Shown here one piece after another: positions 24,301 through 37,862 of a DNA stretch of 64,000 bases. Under the pieces are notes generated by a model that saw only the letters and a list, made by a program, of their open reading frames with translations, did not search any database and was not told the origin of the DNA. The stretch lies in the NCBI GenBank assembly GCA_013399015.1, contig VWZX01007397.1, positions 744,001 through 808,000 of the forward strand. Direction: 5' to 3'. A program made the position numbers and the translations under genes. The DNA is from Galbula dea. Taxonomy: Eukaryota > Chordata > Aves > Piciformes > Galbulidae. Position 1 is the stretch's first letter. The number at the start of each line of letters is the position of its first letter.

Positions 24301-27300
24301 GAAACTCAAAAAAATCAGAAGCAAGGAAACTCAGCATAATTCCCAGGAAGAAGTGACTTCACCTCAGTCTTTTGCTAATTCATCTCACGATGGGAGGTTT
24401 CTGTATATTTGGGGCTGGGACACCAAAGTGACAGTCAGGCACATAAACACAAAATTCAGATCCTCTAATCCTTACTCTACTGTGATCTTGCTTCTGGAGT
24501 ATTTTCAGTCCTACCAGGACAGTTCCTTCAGTACCAGTGTTGGGCAGGCCATTACATTACTGAACACCTTGGTCTCTAATCGCCCAAAATACTGATGCAT
24601 TGGAAGATCCCCCTGGCTCTTCCACCACACCAGTGGTGCCATCAGGCCATGCTGTCTTTCCCTCCCCAACCCTTCTCATAGGTAGAATATTTGCCTAGTG
24701 ATTGGAATGTCTTGCCTCAAATCTTTGCATACCTGAGGCAGGGAGAAGACCCAAACCAAGTCCCCCCACATCTAAGTTAGTCTCTACTCACTGAGTTCAA
24801 AGGCAATAGAAGCTGGCACATTTCTAGTTTTTCTTTAAAAATGCTCTACTTTTTACTAGTCAGATAGATATCTGCAGTGTGGTAAGGATGGTCCAACCCA
24901 GCAGGGGTTGTTGGTGAGCTAGCACTTGGTCTGTGTTGCCACCAGGGCTGATGTCAGACAGTTTGGCACCAAACCCTTGAAAGAAGCCATGTGCAGGGCC
25001 AGGCACAGACATGAGGCTGCCTAGGAGCCTTGCTAGGAGTTTCCTAAGTGGCAGAGCTGGAGGAGAGTTTTAAGGTACACACGTTGCACTCACTTGTCAA
25101 AATGGCATTTGAGATCTAAGCTGCTGGGTGAATCTTAACCCTAAAGCTCTGATCTTAAACTGAATCCATTTTTCCATGTCATTGTAAGTTCTTTAGGTTC
25201 ACAAACAGCTAATAAAGGAAGCAGCTGAGGTTTCGGTGTACTAAAGTCTTGTTTGTTCTCTTTCAAGCCCATTAAACTCTGTTAAAAATCTCCCTCTGTC
25301 AGAAGGTTGTCAGCCTCGATTAGCACTGCTTCTGTTCTCTAAACCACCACCCCTGCTCCCCCTGGATTTGGGTGTTTGCAATAGAGATTCACAAAGGAGA
25401 TTGCTCTGTTTAACTAATCCCTTTATAGTGCTTTGTAGAAGTCATTTTTCACTGGAATAAGGCAAGACTCCTGGCTGTTGCCACCTCAGGAATAAAGCAG
25501 TTCCATGATGCTGCTTCTTGCTCTTGAAGAAGCAGCATGCACAAGCAAGGTTCCTAGGGCATTCCTGCAGTCAGGATTTCTGAATGTTCTTCCTTCTGCA
25601 ATCCACATCAACCTTGTTAGGTGACTTAAAATGCTTCTGGAAATAGAAAGTGTATCTACAGTCCCAGCTGAATTCAGCTCATGTGAAACACAAGTAAACT
25701 GTTAGAATATTGACATTTTAAGGGGGAAAGAATCTAATTAGAATTATGTTTAATTTATTTTATGTCAACCTTAGAGAGGAAACAAGTTAGCATTAAGAGA
25801 AGGTATCAATAACCAGTGACTTCCTAGTCTTTTTAGAGGTTGTGTAAGGATGTTTACACCCAATGTATGCTCAGATTTTATTGGTATGTTAACATCACTG
25901 CATGCAGATTTTAAGACAGGGAGATATCTCCTGTAGTGAACTTCAGCCTGTCCTGTTGGAGTCTGTTACATGTTGCCTAGTTCTGTCAGTCATAAGGCAC
26001 TGCTTATGTTAAATCAGATAATAGCTCTCCTGGAATCAGGGGGGGTAAAGCAGGACTGCATAACTATCAGCAGGCTAACAGGAATTTACTGTAGGTGCTT
26101 CTGATTCTTTTTGAATAACCCAGATGTTCAAACACAGTGCCAAGTAGATGTGCACCTTGCAAACAGGAGTGGAAGAACAATGGTGACAGTAAAATACTAA
26201 CTTCTCCTGCCAAGCTGAAATAAGTTTTATAAGTGTTTTCATGGCATTAGCTGGTACAATTCTTCATCTGGGTATTTTGCTAATGTCTTTGTACTCTCAG
26301 GTCATTATTTGTGATTGCTTCAGAAACTAGGCTTAATCAGAAGCAAAGAAGGAATAAAATTCAGAATGTAATTCTCATGTTTTCCATGATGTGTATGTCT
26401 TAAGTCATTCATGTTAATAAGGTTAATATCTTAAATGAACATATCAATATTCATCCCACATACACAATTTGAGGACATGAGATCATGTCTAGAATACTGT
26501 GGTTCTAAACTGTTACTGTATTGGCACTATTCTGTCATTCAGCTTATTTTCTTATCAATATTTCATATTTGTACATTGTGGTTTCTTGTAATTTAATTTT
26601 GTAGATATGGTAATTCTTACTGAAAATCTCCCTTTCATTTGCAAATGCTTCCTTCAAGTAGCATAATTACTATACAAGAAAAGTTTTTATACTTTTAAAA
26701 TTCATTTTAAAACTTGTTATTCCCCAAAAAAGTGCTCAGAAGTGTATTTTTAATTAAGAGGCAATGTCAGTGGAAACAAAAGTTGCCTTTGGTTAATGGT
26801 CTCCAGCTGCCACATTAATGCTGAGGCAGAGCCAAGACATTTATTTTCGAAGTTAGAAACATTGATCTTATCACAGTACTCTATTATGATGACTTCATTT
26901 CTATTATGTCAAGAAACTGATGAAGATTTAACCATTTTATCAGAGGAACTGCAGTGCAAGAGAGTGACAGATGTTCAGTGTAATAGCATTTGTTTGCTTC
27001 ATCCTAAATTGACCTTATTTATCCAATCAGGTGCTAGATTAAATTGCAAGGTAAGCCACACTGTTTGCAAATGGAACTCTTTATCTTACAAGGGTAAGTG
27101 ACAGACAAATGATTGTGGACTAAGAGATGACAGTATTGGTCATCTCTCTCTTATTTTAGAGACATTCAGCCTCATCACTGCAATATAAAAAGGATATTTT
27201 AAGGTTTAGGATTCATTTTATGTGTACTAGATGATTCAGATGTCTAACTTCCACAGCTGCAATCACTGTATCAATTGTCTGTGCATAGAGGAGCAGTCAA

Positions 27301-30300
27301 AGTATCAGTATGATGATTAGAGAAATGAATAGTTGACTAAAACCATTAACTCCCATAACAGAAGGCTATACAGTCAATAGCTGACAGTGGAATGTCGTAG
27401 GGGTCCTAGAGCTTGCTGATACAATAGCACAAGACACAAGCTGAGGCTAGTCAGAAAGGCAAAATATACATAAACCAGTTCACTTTTCTTCTGAATTATT
27501 GCCCTTCCCATTTCTCTGACAGAGGTGTTGTCTTTAATGGAGTAGAGGTTTTGCCCAAGGGTGATTTTGAGCTTTTCAGCTGTACTCAGGTTTGGTCTAA
27601 AATAATTTCTCTGAAGCCCCAATACTCAGGTGCCCTAAACCTAGGAGCTACTTGTCTGGGGTCCCACTGCTGCCAGAGGAGAAAGCCTGACTCTAGAAGA
27701 GTCCAAATAAAAAGAGAAAGCTGGGAAAAGTGCTCTGCATCTTGCTAAGGAGGAGCCTATTTCTACCTACAGAGAGCCTAGAGAGTCTGTTCTTCACTGA
27801 AGCACCTGCAGTAAGGTCACTGGAAGCTTAGCTTTCCCAGTTTAATTGTGCAGGTTTTCTTCCTTCACATGTCCACTGTGACCTTGTGAATTGGCAGTAA
27901 CCCCAGTAGCCCACACTGAGGTTTGGATTTAGAGATGATGCTATTCAGAGAACTTTGTAAAGTAAGGAGTGAATTTTTTTGCCCTCTTAATCCCTCAGAG
28001 GTAAGAGGTAATCAAATAGACTGAAATGTTTTTGTTTCCTCAAGGCATTCTTACTGAGATGGTAAATTCACTGTGAAGTTGAACATTTAGACACTTGTTC
28101 TACATGACAAGTGGAGGTGCAAGTGGCCATCAGGTCTTTAGAGAAGCATACTGGGAAAAGTGCATTTTGAGTTCCTTTTTTAAGTAGAGCAGAGAAAGTA
28201 ATCAATCCTTTTCTTCTTCAGTTAAAGCTGTGGATTTTGTAAAGTTGCAAGAGAGTGTTTTCCTCATTCCTGTGACCATATCTTAAATCAATATTTATCT
28301 TTATGGACTCTTTTAGAAATAGTTTTTTTATTACAAGTTCCACTTAGAAAAATGTAATGGTTTTGGCTTAGAGTGAAGAAAGGAAATTATAGATTAAAAA
28401 AATAGAAAACAAAAGTAAAGCATGCAGAGTAAAAATAAAAAAACAGAATAAAATCTCTAGAAAAAAAAAAGTTAAATTAAGGTTTGAAAATACTTTTGTT
28501 TTTTGGAGGAAAAGTAAGAAATTAAGTAAATTCATAATGCAGAGAAGAAATCCAAAACAGGACTTAGATAAATAATTTTAAAGCCACAGAAACAAATTTA
28601 AACTAGTTTAATACTTTCTGTGCTATCCCTGTGCCTTTTTAGTATTGTTTTAATGTGGTCAAAAGTAAACAGTAGTTTAGTGTTTACTATTATTTAGTAA
28701 CATTTAGTATTATTTCTGTAAGATAAAGATTACTCAGACATGCTGCTATAGCCCTTAAATAATAATTAAAATATAATACTTTAAAAAATGCATTAACTAC
28801 AGTCTGTATTTCTCAAGGTCAAGCAGAGGTCATTTAAATGTCCTCTGTTTCTTTCTGACATAGTAATCTGGAGTTGAGCAGTGACTGGATCACAGGCAGA
28901 TTTTGCCATCCCTACAGGAAAAAACTCTTCTTTTAAAAAGACCCAGGTAAAACTGCTGTAGATCCTGAGAGCACTCCAAAAATGGGCACTGGATGATGTA
29001 ATCTAGATCTAAAGAAAAAAAAAAACACTGCTAGAATAGAGGGAAAAATTAAAACTACTATGCATTGGGTTTAAATTAATTTTTCATAGCACATGATTAG
29101 ACTTGAATATCTGATCTTCCTCTATTAGGAAAATGAGGATGTGATTGATGGAAGGAGAACATTTTAATATACACCCCCCAGATCTTGGAAAGATACTTTT
29201 TTGGGTTCTCAAAATTATCTTCTGCCCAAAGCATATTCATAAATCATTCAATGTTGATATAAAAATGGCTGGCTTCACAGAAAATCTTGTTTCTGAGGCC
29301 CTGGAATGACTCTGTAGAATGTTTTATTACATCAGACTTGTAACAGATTAATCAATCTGAAGAGTTTAGGTCTCCTTCATTTTAAAAGTAACATTAAAAT
29401 GCTTGCTAACTTTTCCACAGATAGCTGAAAGGGTTGCCTGTTCACACATTTCATTGTATGCTTATCACAAAGCTTTATCACTCTGAGTTGAACTTCAAGG
29501 AGTTGATATGAAATAAGTTGCTGGAAATCACAGCTACAGCATAATGACTGAGGACACAGGGAGAGCCAAAGGATAAGGAAGAACCATAGCAAACCGAAGG
29601 ACATACCTCCTCTTCTTGTCGCCCTAGCAGTGTTTCAGACACTTCTAGAGGTTCTTTCTTTAATGGGAAAGGCATCCTTGATTTTTAATTGTCAGTTCCT
29701 TTTCCAGAGTTTTGTTAGCTCCTTACATGTTAGTATTACAGCTCTCTCCCTAAATAGATTCTGGATGAAGACCTGGTGAACACTGTCCAGCAGGGTTGAT
29801 GTCATCCCCTGACTTCTCTCCAGCAGTGCCTTTTCTTTCTCTTTCAGTTGTTGTCCTTCCTGGTGGCTGCAAGATTGCCCAGAGCAGGTTTAAATTGGTA
29901 GCATGCTGCTAACTGAGGAGCAGAGCAAATTAGTGTAAATTACAGGGTTTGTGCAATGTGCACTACAAAGCTCTTCACAAACTGTCTGTGGGCTTATAAG
30001 AAAATGCACTGGATTCCACAGTTCTACCACAAAATGCAGTCTAGAGATCAAGGGAAATTGTATCCTAGGAGCAGGACAAAGCATCACAGAGTATCAGAAC
30101 TAATACAGTATTACTAATGTCAAAGTGGTTTTCAGAGGGGGATCAAAAAACCAGATTTGCTAATTAGTTAATAAGGAATAAGGTGAAGAACTACCAGTTG
30201 GATAAAGGGGGACAATTTATTGGAAGGAAAAGATCTGTAATGTAAAAAGATAGGCAAGGAAAATACTAAAAGTAAAATAAAATATGTGATGACTAGGCTA

Positions 30301-30820
30301 TTAAAAATAAAAAAGAGGGGAAGAGATGGGTGGTAACAGAACAGGAAAAGAAAGGGATAAAAAACCCAGACAGAGAGAATGCATCCTATCAACAAGGACT
30401 TTTTCATTTCTCTAGAGTAATTGTATCTGCATATACTTGAATCTTGAATCATATATAACGTTGCTTTAGCTTTGACTTCTCTGTTTCATTATATGCTGAG
30501 TAATATCTCTTCATTAGGTCATAAGCTAGTGGCACAAATACTTGTACAGCACAATCCTACTTGTGCTCATGGTGTGGCAGAGGCTGGGATGGAGGAACGC
30601 AGAGGGGGAAGGACAGGGACAGTTCACAAGGCCAGGACAGTGCATTCCATTATAAATCACTGCACCACAAGAACCCAAATCCTTGCCTCTTTAAAATAAT
30701 AATAGAGCTGGAGGGAGAAGTTTTACCACTTTTTAAGTAATGCATCAGATTTCCTTGCCACAGTCACCTGAAGTTCCTCTTAGAGTGTTATGCCTTTAAT
30801 ATCACTGCTTCTGTGTGAGC
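24301..30820. other. Long unique non-coding tract
   Basis: No supportable gene or diagnostic repeat. Very AT-rich stretches occur at 26400-26760 and 28300-28800, including A runs at 28440-28475 and 29011-29023. Open frames here are short and unrecognised. Confidence 0.5.
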
Positions 30821-30902
30821 TGCTCTAGGGAATCCTGCTGTGGCAGGGAGTTGGACTAGATGATCTTTCCAGGTCCCTTCCAGCTCCTAACATTCTGTGA
30901 TG
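30821..30902 (+). mobile_element. CR1 LINE 3' tail
   Basis: 'tgctctagggaatcctgctg', 'tggcagggagttggactaga', 'tgatctttccaggtcccttcc', then 'agctcctaacattctgtga'. This is the same subfamily spelling as the 22.6, 46.0 and 63.6 kb tails. Only about 80 bp remain. Confidence 0.92.
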
Positions 30903-33900
30903 TCCTAGCAGTGTCTGCTGGGCAGTTGTGGCATTAGGCAAACAGCACCTTGTGAGGGTGAAGAGAAGCACAGGACAGCAAACACTGAAGGGTGTTTCCT
31001 GACCAAACACTGCAAATATTTCCATTTACAAAGAGGCAAACCCTGGCCTGTCTTTAGGTTCCAAGCCAGTTACAGGGACTATGCATTTTTACTTTAGTAT
31101 CCAGATGTTTTCAGTTTTAATCAGATTGTGATGATTTGATACAATCTCTTTAGTGAAAGTCTGGAGATTTAAAATCTGAAACTGAGCTGCTTAAAACCTC
31201 AGTCCAGTTACTTTGCAGAGCAGTGGCTGGGGACTGACTGGTCAGACTTTGCTGTTGTCTGCTGCCTATCAGACAATGAACTCTGTAGTTTCATGTTGTG
31301 CATGCTGGGGGTTTGTAGACATTCCAAGAAACCACTTTTACAGAGTACTGCTCTGAAAAGATGTTGCAGTGAATTTTAACAGCAAAATATATTTTAAAGT
31401 ATTTTGGGGTACCTTTGTTCATTATATGTATTCTTCTTATCATGAAAAACTGTAAATAAAAATATTTCTCCCTGTTCTTTACCTCCTGCATCCAATAAAC
31501 TTGTATAAAAATATAGGCCTTGTGGTACAGCTTGGAGCTAACACTGAACCAGAAAAGGCAATGAATTTGGAAGTCCAGGTTCTTCAAGGACAGTTCCTCT
31601 TGTCTGTGTTTAAATCCAGTTGGGCTTACACCATTATTTGCAACTGATTTAGGATCCTGCTTGAGGAAAGGTGCTACCCTCAACTTTGACAAAGACTGGA
31701 TTTGCAAAGGATCCAAATAAAGCTTCAGAAACTGTAGATATAAAAATAAGTTTTGAAAAGTCTGCTAGTTGGCTTGGTAAGAACAATCTTACCAGTGAAT
31801 GAATACATGTAAACATCAGCTGTGGATGGAGCAGGGGCAGCCAGATTGTTTTGTTTATTGTAATTTTAAATCTATGAGGTTTTGTGTCGATTTTATTTCC
31901 GTATTTCTCAGTTGCCATATGATCAGTAATAATGTGAGCAGCAGCACTGAATCTCCCACCCAAGAATCTTAAATATTCTACAGCTTAATTAACATCACAT
32001 TGTAATAGCACCAGAAGGGAATTTCTGAACAGGAAAGCAGAAATCTAGTAAATTGGGAACATTTCATTTGATTCAACACCAGAGTACAACTCAGAATCCT
32101 GCGTCTGAATTGTCTCAGTTTGAGCAGCCCTCTAAAGAGAATCATTCCCACCTTCCTGCTGTTCTTTGGGTTTGGGGTTTGGTTGGTTGGTTTTTAAGAC
32201 AGTTATGAAAGTTGACTACTTTTCAATATTTCCAGTGCTAGTGCCTTCTGAACAGACAATTTGTTGCCTCTTCTCATGATTTTCTTAATTCATTAGCATG
32301 AAAATTAACTACAAAGAAAACTGAATTTTGTTTAGGGACTTGGACTTCGTTTAGCAAAATACAAATGTGCAGAGCTTCTCTTCTTTCCATGCTCTGCACA
32401 ACACTGCATTTGCAAAGGACTCTGTCTGCTGTTCCATGCTTCAGAAGACAGGCACATAAACAATTCATAATTGTTCTCCTAATTAATAAAATAGCTATGG
32501 AAATCCCTCTGCCTTTTACTGTTTACATGTCATTAGGGCTGCTAGGAAGGCTGTCACAGTATGGCTCAGTCTCACTTTCCATGGCAGGATTATTTTCCTA
32601 GGTCTGGATTCTTAAGACACTTCTGGAGTGTGTAGGGAATGCTAACTGCACTCTTGCTGTGTGCTGAACCAGCACACACAGCTTGTCACATAGTCATAGT
32701 ACAGCACTTTCTAATTTGCAGTAATGAAGTTTTCACTTACATTCCCTTACCTTGTGGCTACATCACTGCTGCTGTCACTGTTACCTTCCACTGCTTCCTT
32801 TTTCCCCATTTATCATAATGATAGCCAGGAATCCTTTCTGGAGGCTTCTGGAGTGGGTCTTTTGTGATAAGGACAATGGAACCTGCTGCTCAACAGTATG
32901 CAACAACTCTTTCTCCAGTGTTTTGTATGTGAAACAAATGTCTTGTCTACAACAGCTCTGTAAAAATAAAGAAGTAACTAAGTAAATAAATAAATATTTA
33001 GACAGATAAATAGTGGTCTAAATTTAGGACTTTTCCCCAAAACAAACCCTAGCTACATGCTGTTGTTTGATTTGTGAAGGACAGTTCTTGCCCTGTCCTT
33101 GCACAAATAACAGCCTTTCGTGACAGCAAAACCACAGCAGCCAGGCTGTAAGCAAGAGCTTAATAATGTGTATTTCTGCTGTGATTTCTAACCTGCCATG
33201 ATCCAGATTAATTTTAAGAACATATCAGAGTAAATTACAATGGCAGTCCTGGGAATGTTTTTGTATTTGTTTGCACGCTGTTAAAAATGTCTTAATTGGT
33301 TTCAGAAATCTGTTGCCATAAGATAATTCAATTCATTATGCTGCCTCCAACAATAAACTCTGAAATACCTTGTACCTGCTCTTCAGTTAAGCACAGTGTG
33401 TTATCCTGTGACTATCTGGAATACTTGTACAGCTTACTAGGCAAGAGCTTCGTGTTACAGACACACACGCAATGCCTGTGTGCCTTAGTGCCGTGGATTA
33501 TGAATGAGTCAAGAACAGTAACAACTATTTTGTGTTGAAATACTGGGCAATCTGTGGCAAACTGCAAAATATAAACTAAAACCTATAATGAAAGCTCTAG
33601 ACTAACTCACACCTGCTGCTCCAGCCAAACTGTGGCATAATTTGAACAGAGAAACTGGTGCAATGCGTTCAGTGGCTTGTCCATTAGAGCTCTGCTGTCA
33701 CTAGGAGCTATAGCTGGTAGGTGACTTCCCAGACTCTGCCTGCTGCAGAGCTCCAAGCTAGCAGCTTTGAAGAGAAGCCCAGATACAAAAGATTTTCACT
33801 TGTGCTGCACATATGTGGTAAAAGTAGCACTGGGATTTCCCTAGGCTATAAATATAGCTGGAAGATGGCTAGGGATGGCAGAGAGCCAGTAAATTTTGCT

Positions 33901-36900
33901 TCCCTAGTCTCAGAGTTTTGGGATCTGTCGTGATGTTAATTGAACTAGTGCTAAAAAGGAACCTTTCAGGTTTTCAGTCTACCTAAATAGAACTCATCCC
34001 CACCAAAATTAATAATACCAGGCATATAATATTAGGAAGAGAAATGCAAATCCAGTGAAGATCCAAGGTTATTTTGGTATTTTTTGAGGTTGGGTGTTTC
34101 TGCTCTAGAAGAGTCTGTTGCTAGGGATTGCTTATTTTTAGAGAAAAAAATAGGCAAGCTTTTGAAATCAAGAGAACACCATTCTTCAAAGCCATGCTTG
34201 TTTTCCTCAGCAAATAGGAAAATATGAGCTGCTCTCTCTTTCTGCCAACCAAATACCTGCTGCCCTTTTAACATGGAGCTCTGCATGCTGGTGCACTTTG
34301 GGTCTGCATGTGGGTTGAGGAGGTCTGACATCACTCTCCCAGGAACAGAGAGTGGTGGAAAAGTCATTCTAAGCCAGGTCACAGCTCAGCTGAGCTAAGA
34401 CACTAGATATCAAGTATGGAGGAAGAATCCCAGTCTGCCCCAGAATCATCCATTTCAGGACCTATTCTGCCATCTGTTTCTGGAAGGGAGGTTCTGAGTG
34501 TGAATTGAATAGAGGCAGCTAACAGCATCACAGAGCAGTTGATCCTGGATCCATCCTCCCAGAAAGAGATGTAATGACTAGAGGGCTGCCAGGCTCAAGA
34601 TTCACCTGCTCCTGGCTGTGACTAGCTGTAACATCCCTGCTGAGATCTGTGGCTGATTGTGGGCACACAGCAGTCTGGAGCTTGTTGAGCCCAAGGACTC
34701 AAGGACTTTTTGTATGTAGCTGGCAACTTACTTTTAAAAGAAGTTATGGGAGTCAGTCTTTCAGAACAGGAGGAGAAGTCTCCTGTGTTGAGGGATAAGA
34801 TATGAGGAAGACACTGTGATGATAAGCACTGTTAGCAGAGTAAGCTACTATCATTTTGCACCCTACATTAAACATGGCATCTTTTTTAATAGCTTGATTA
34901 AGTGAATTCTGAGGGATGAGTGCAGGGAGGCTGGCATGTCACCTGAAGAGAGCTGATATGCTCTGAAGGTCCTCACAAAGGCTGAATGGTTCCATGAGAC
35001 AATTTTTGGCACTTCAGGATCTTCAGATTCCTTTTCCAATCATTAAAATATTCTGAAGTTTGCTGTATTTAGAGGAACAGAGGCTGTTTCAAAGGGACTA
35101 ATTATCAAATATGCTGTTTTCCCCGAAGCTTATTTTGGTCCATGGTACTCTTTGGAGACCAGGAGAACCTACATGTGAGGTTTAAATATAACTGCAGCCA
35201 CGTTCTTTAGGTTCTTCTTTGGGGAATGGATGGAACTGCTTCAGAGAGACAAGTGTATTCTCCTAGGACCAAACAGAGCATTTGAAGGAGAATAAGTATT
35301 GCTTCTAAGTGTATCACCATCCTCTTTCTTCTGTTTTTAGGCTTTTGTAGACAGAGGAGTTGATAAGGAAAAAGTATTTAATCATAACAAAATTTGTTGA
35401 AAGGTCTTATGAGGAGCATTTGTCAGATTTTAATTTGGTAACTTGGATTGTGAATTGTAGAAAAATTGAAAGAAGACTTTTGTCATTTATCCACACCACT
35501 TTGCTGGGAGCTGAGTGGGCTTAGGCAGCTTTGGAATCAGAGTTACCTTGATCCAAGGCAAGCAGTGACTGCAGAATGTCCTTGCAACAAGCATGAAGAA
35601 ATATAAGAGGTGGGGAGAGAAGAGAGCATAATGTTCATGGACCTGACTTCACCATTTTCTTTCAGTTATTCTAGGTCCTTCATGGGTTATCAGTTTCCAG
35701 ACTAAAGCAGAATTTTTCAATGGTCTAAAGGATCTGAATGGGGGAAGCAGGAGTGTGATTTCTAGCCTTGTGAAGACAAAAGAGAAAGAAAATAACTTTT
35801 GCTCCTTTCAGCAGGCTGTTCTAATCCAGCTCTTTGCTGTGCCTCAAAATCTCTAAATCTCATGTTCAAGACTGTACAAGGCAAATAAGAAACTAAACTC
35901 AAAAAGAACTGTGTGCTGAGTCCTTGTTATGTGGGTACTGAGAGCACGGTATAACGTGCTGCTTGCACGGTGCCTATGCAGTGTCCCTCCTGCTGAAGCT
36001 GACACCCCAGAACAGGCTCCAGCAAAATGCTTAAATGTGTAATACAGAAGTTCCAATGATTTCTGAAAAAGTAACAGGAGTTATTCTTTTGCTGTTTTCC
36101 TCTCATGCTGAAGGCAGCTGATATTATTTTTGAGATTTTAAGTTTTATAGGGAAAGAAAGAAAAGCAAGATGCACCTCAAACTACCAAGCAGTTTGTCAT
36201 AGTAACAATGTGACCAAGCCAGCTGATTCTTTTGACTGTAGGGTGAGAAGAGTTTGGATCCTGAGAACGTTATGGTAAAACTTCAGTACAAAAACATATC
36301 TTATCGTGAGGCTTATGATGTGATTTATTCTTGTTTTGAAGGCCTTAAAATGAATGGTACTTTTGACTTTTTCCTCTTCCTGACTGCTCTGTCTGCTGGC
36401 AGGACACTGAGCTCATTTCCACTGGAATGTATCAAACTGATTGTTCAGTTCAAGAGAAGAAAAACCCTTACCAAAATATTTCATTTTAAGGAATAGCAGA
36501 GTAAAAATGAAAATAGCTGCTCACAGCTCCTAGGAAACTATCTAAATAGAAGGCAAATTTTGTTGTATTTAGGACACACAATGCAATCCTGGTCTTGCTG
36601 TGATACATATAAATTAGGAGCAGTTTCAGTGCCAGTGAAGCTGCATGAGTTTATAACTGTTATACGTTGCTTCAAGTGAGACTTAATATGATGAACAGTT
36701 ACACATTAAAGTTAATGATGACATTTCATTTGACATTTGGTAGTTTATAGTTTCTCATTCACGCTTTTCCAGATAGACTGTAGCAATGGTTGTGGTAAAG
36801 GGTAAGGAAGACTCTAGAAATAGTGATACTTGAAAAGGTCATAATTTCTCTGTGTACTGAAGAACATTTGTTTAAATTAAATGCACTAGTTATAAAATGT

Positions 36901-37384
36901 CCTTTGTGGATTGGCACACACTCATTTTCTGATGTACTATTTAGGTTATCCTGTTCAGTGAGGCCAACATATGAGCAAAAGAGTTTTCCTCCTTAGACCT
37001 GAGGAGCACCAGCTGTCTTGCTGCTTACTATTAGAGTTCTTGTGCTGAAGGTGATGTTATCACCTACCTTTTTGCAAACATACCTGAAACTTCTGCCAGT
37101 CTCTCTGTTAGTAAGGGTGATAATAGGTACTGGTGGACACCTTCTGCATAACATGCCAGCAGTGAAAGCACATTTCCAATCATCTGGCACGTTTGGGTTC
37201 TAGACCTTCATCCTGAGGGGCCTCAGTTTCATGGGTCTCCACTGCAGAAAAATTTCCTGATGCTGTCTTCTGTGGCTGTGCCCTCTCCAGAGGGCTTATT
37301 GCTCAGTATTTTCTGTTCCCTAGCTTCCAAGCTGCTGGAAAGATGCAGCTATAAGGACAGAGATCCCGGAGAACATGCAGCCAT
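30903..37384. other. Long unique non-coding tract
   Basis: No gene could be supported. A minus-strand open frame of 141 codons (31291-31716) is the longest outside repeats in this part, but it has no recognisable domain and low-complexity-free random-looking composition. A (GGTTT)-like patch lies at 32168-32195 and an (AAAT) run at 32977-33000. A 7-bp-arm hairpin aggtgat/atcacct lies at 37049-37065. Confidence 0.5.
32977..33000. repeat. (TAAA)n microsatellite
   Basis: Short run of 'taaa' units ('aagtaaataaataaatattta'-type), followed by related AT-rich sequence. Confidence 0.75.
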
Positions 37385-37793
37385 CCAGGCCCTGGGCTGC
37401 AGGGTGTGCCTGAGATCCCAGTCAGTGTCAGATGGCAGCAGTGAGCACACCTGTGGGAGATGTGCCCAGGTAGAAGAGCTGCTCAACCCGGTGACAGAGC
37501 TTCAGGTGGAGGTGTCCAAGCTGAGGAGCTTCCTCACAGGGGGAAGTGCAGGGGCAGGAGCTGATCTCTTGCCTCTGGTGACCAGCGACAGGAGCCAAGG
37601 GAGTAGCATGAAGCTCTGCCAGGGGAGGGTTAGGTTGGAGATTAGGATAAGGTTCTTCTCCCAGAGGGTGGTGGAGCACTGGAACAGGCTCCCTAGGGAA
37701 GGAGTCACAGTGCCAAGCCTGACAGAATTCCAGAAGCATTTGGAAAATTCCCTCAGGCACATGCTGGGTTTTTTGAGGTTGTCTTCTGCATAG
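37260..37793 (+). pseudogene. CR1-derived open frame (fused ORF1-like/3'-region remnant)
   Basis: This 177-codon frame starts in unrecognised sequence and then crosses the internally deleted CR1. The middle carries the ORF1-like Cys motif and coiled-coil-like stretch. The C-terminal part ('VVEHWNRLPREGV...') is the translation of the non-coding CR1 3' region, which is often seen in spurious bird gene predictions. It should not be annotated as a host protein gene. Confidence 0.7.
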
Positions 37794-37862
37794 ACAGGAG
37801 TCGGGTTTGATGATCCTTGAGGATCTCTTCCAGCTGGGGAGATTCAATAATTCTATGGTTCT
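37385..37862 (+). mobile_element. Internally deleted CR1 LINE: ORF1-like segment joined to 3' end
   Basis: Two CR1 parts stand in one continuous sense-strand copy. The first (about 37385-37530) reads in frame as a cysteine-bearing segment followed by a charged heptad-like stretch ('CGRCAQVEELL' ... 'LQVEVSKLRS'), which resembles the N-terminal region of avian CR1 ORF1. From about 37550 the sequence is the CR1 3' region: 'gtgaccagcgacaggagcc', 'tgaagctctgccaggggagg', 'agggtggtggagcactggaa', 'caggctccctaggga', ending in 'ttgatgatccttgaggatct', 'cttccagctgggga' and 'attctatggttct'. Most of ORF1 and essentially all of the ORF2 endonuclease/reverse transcriptase are missing. One open frame runs through both parts (to 37793), so the junction happens to be in frame. 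It is probably dead. The left boundary is uncertain. Confidence 0.7.

Noticed and set aside
31291..31716. 141-codon minus-strand open frame
   Set aside because: Length is near the chance maximum for 64 kb in six frames. There is no recognised motif, codon pattern or splice support.
36993..37190. 65-codon minus-strand frame with cysteine pairs, next to the CR1 at 37.4 kb
   Set aside because: No family recognised, and it overlaps an equally open plus-strand frame.
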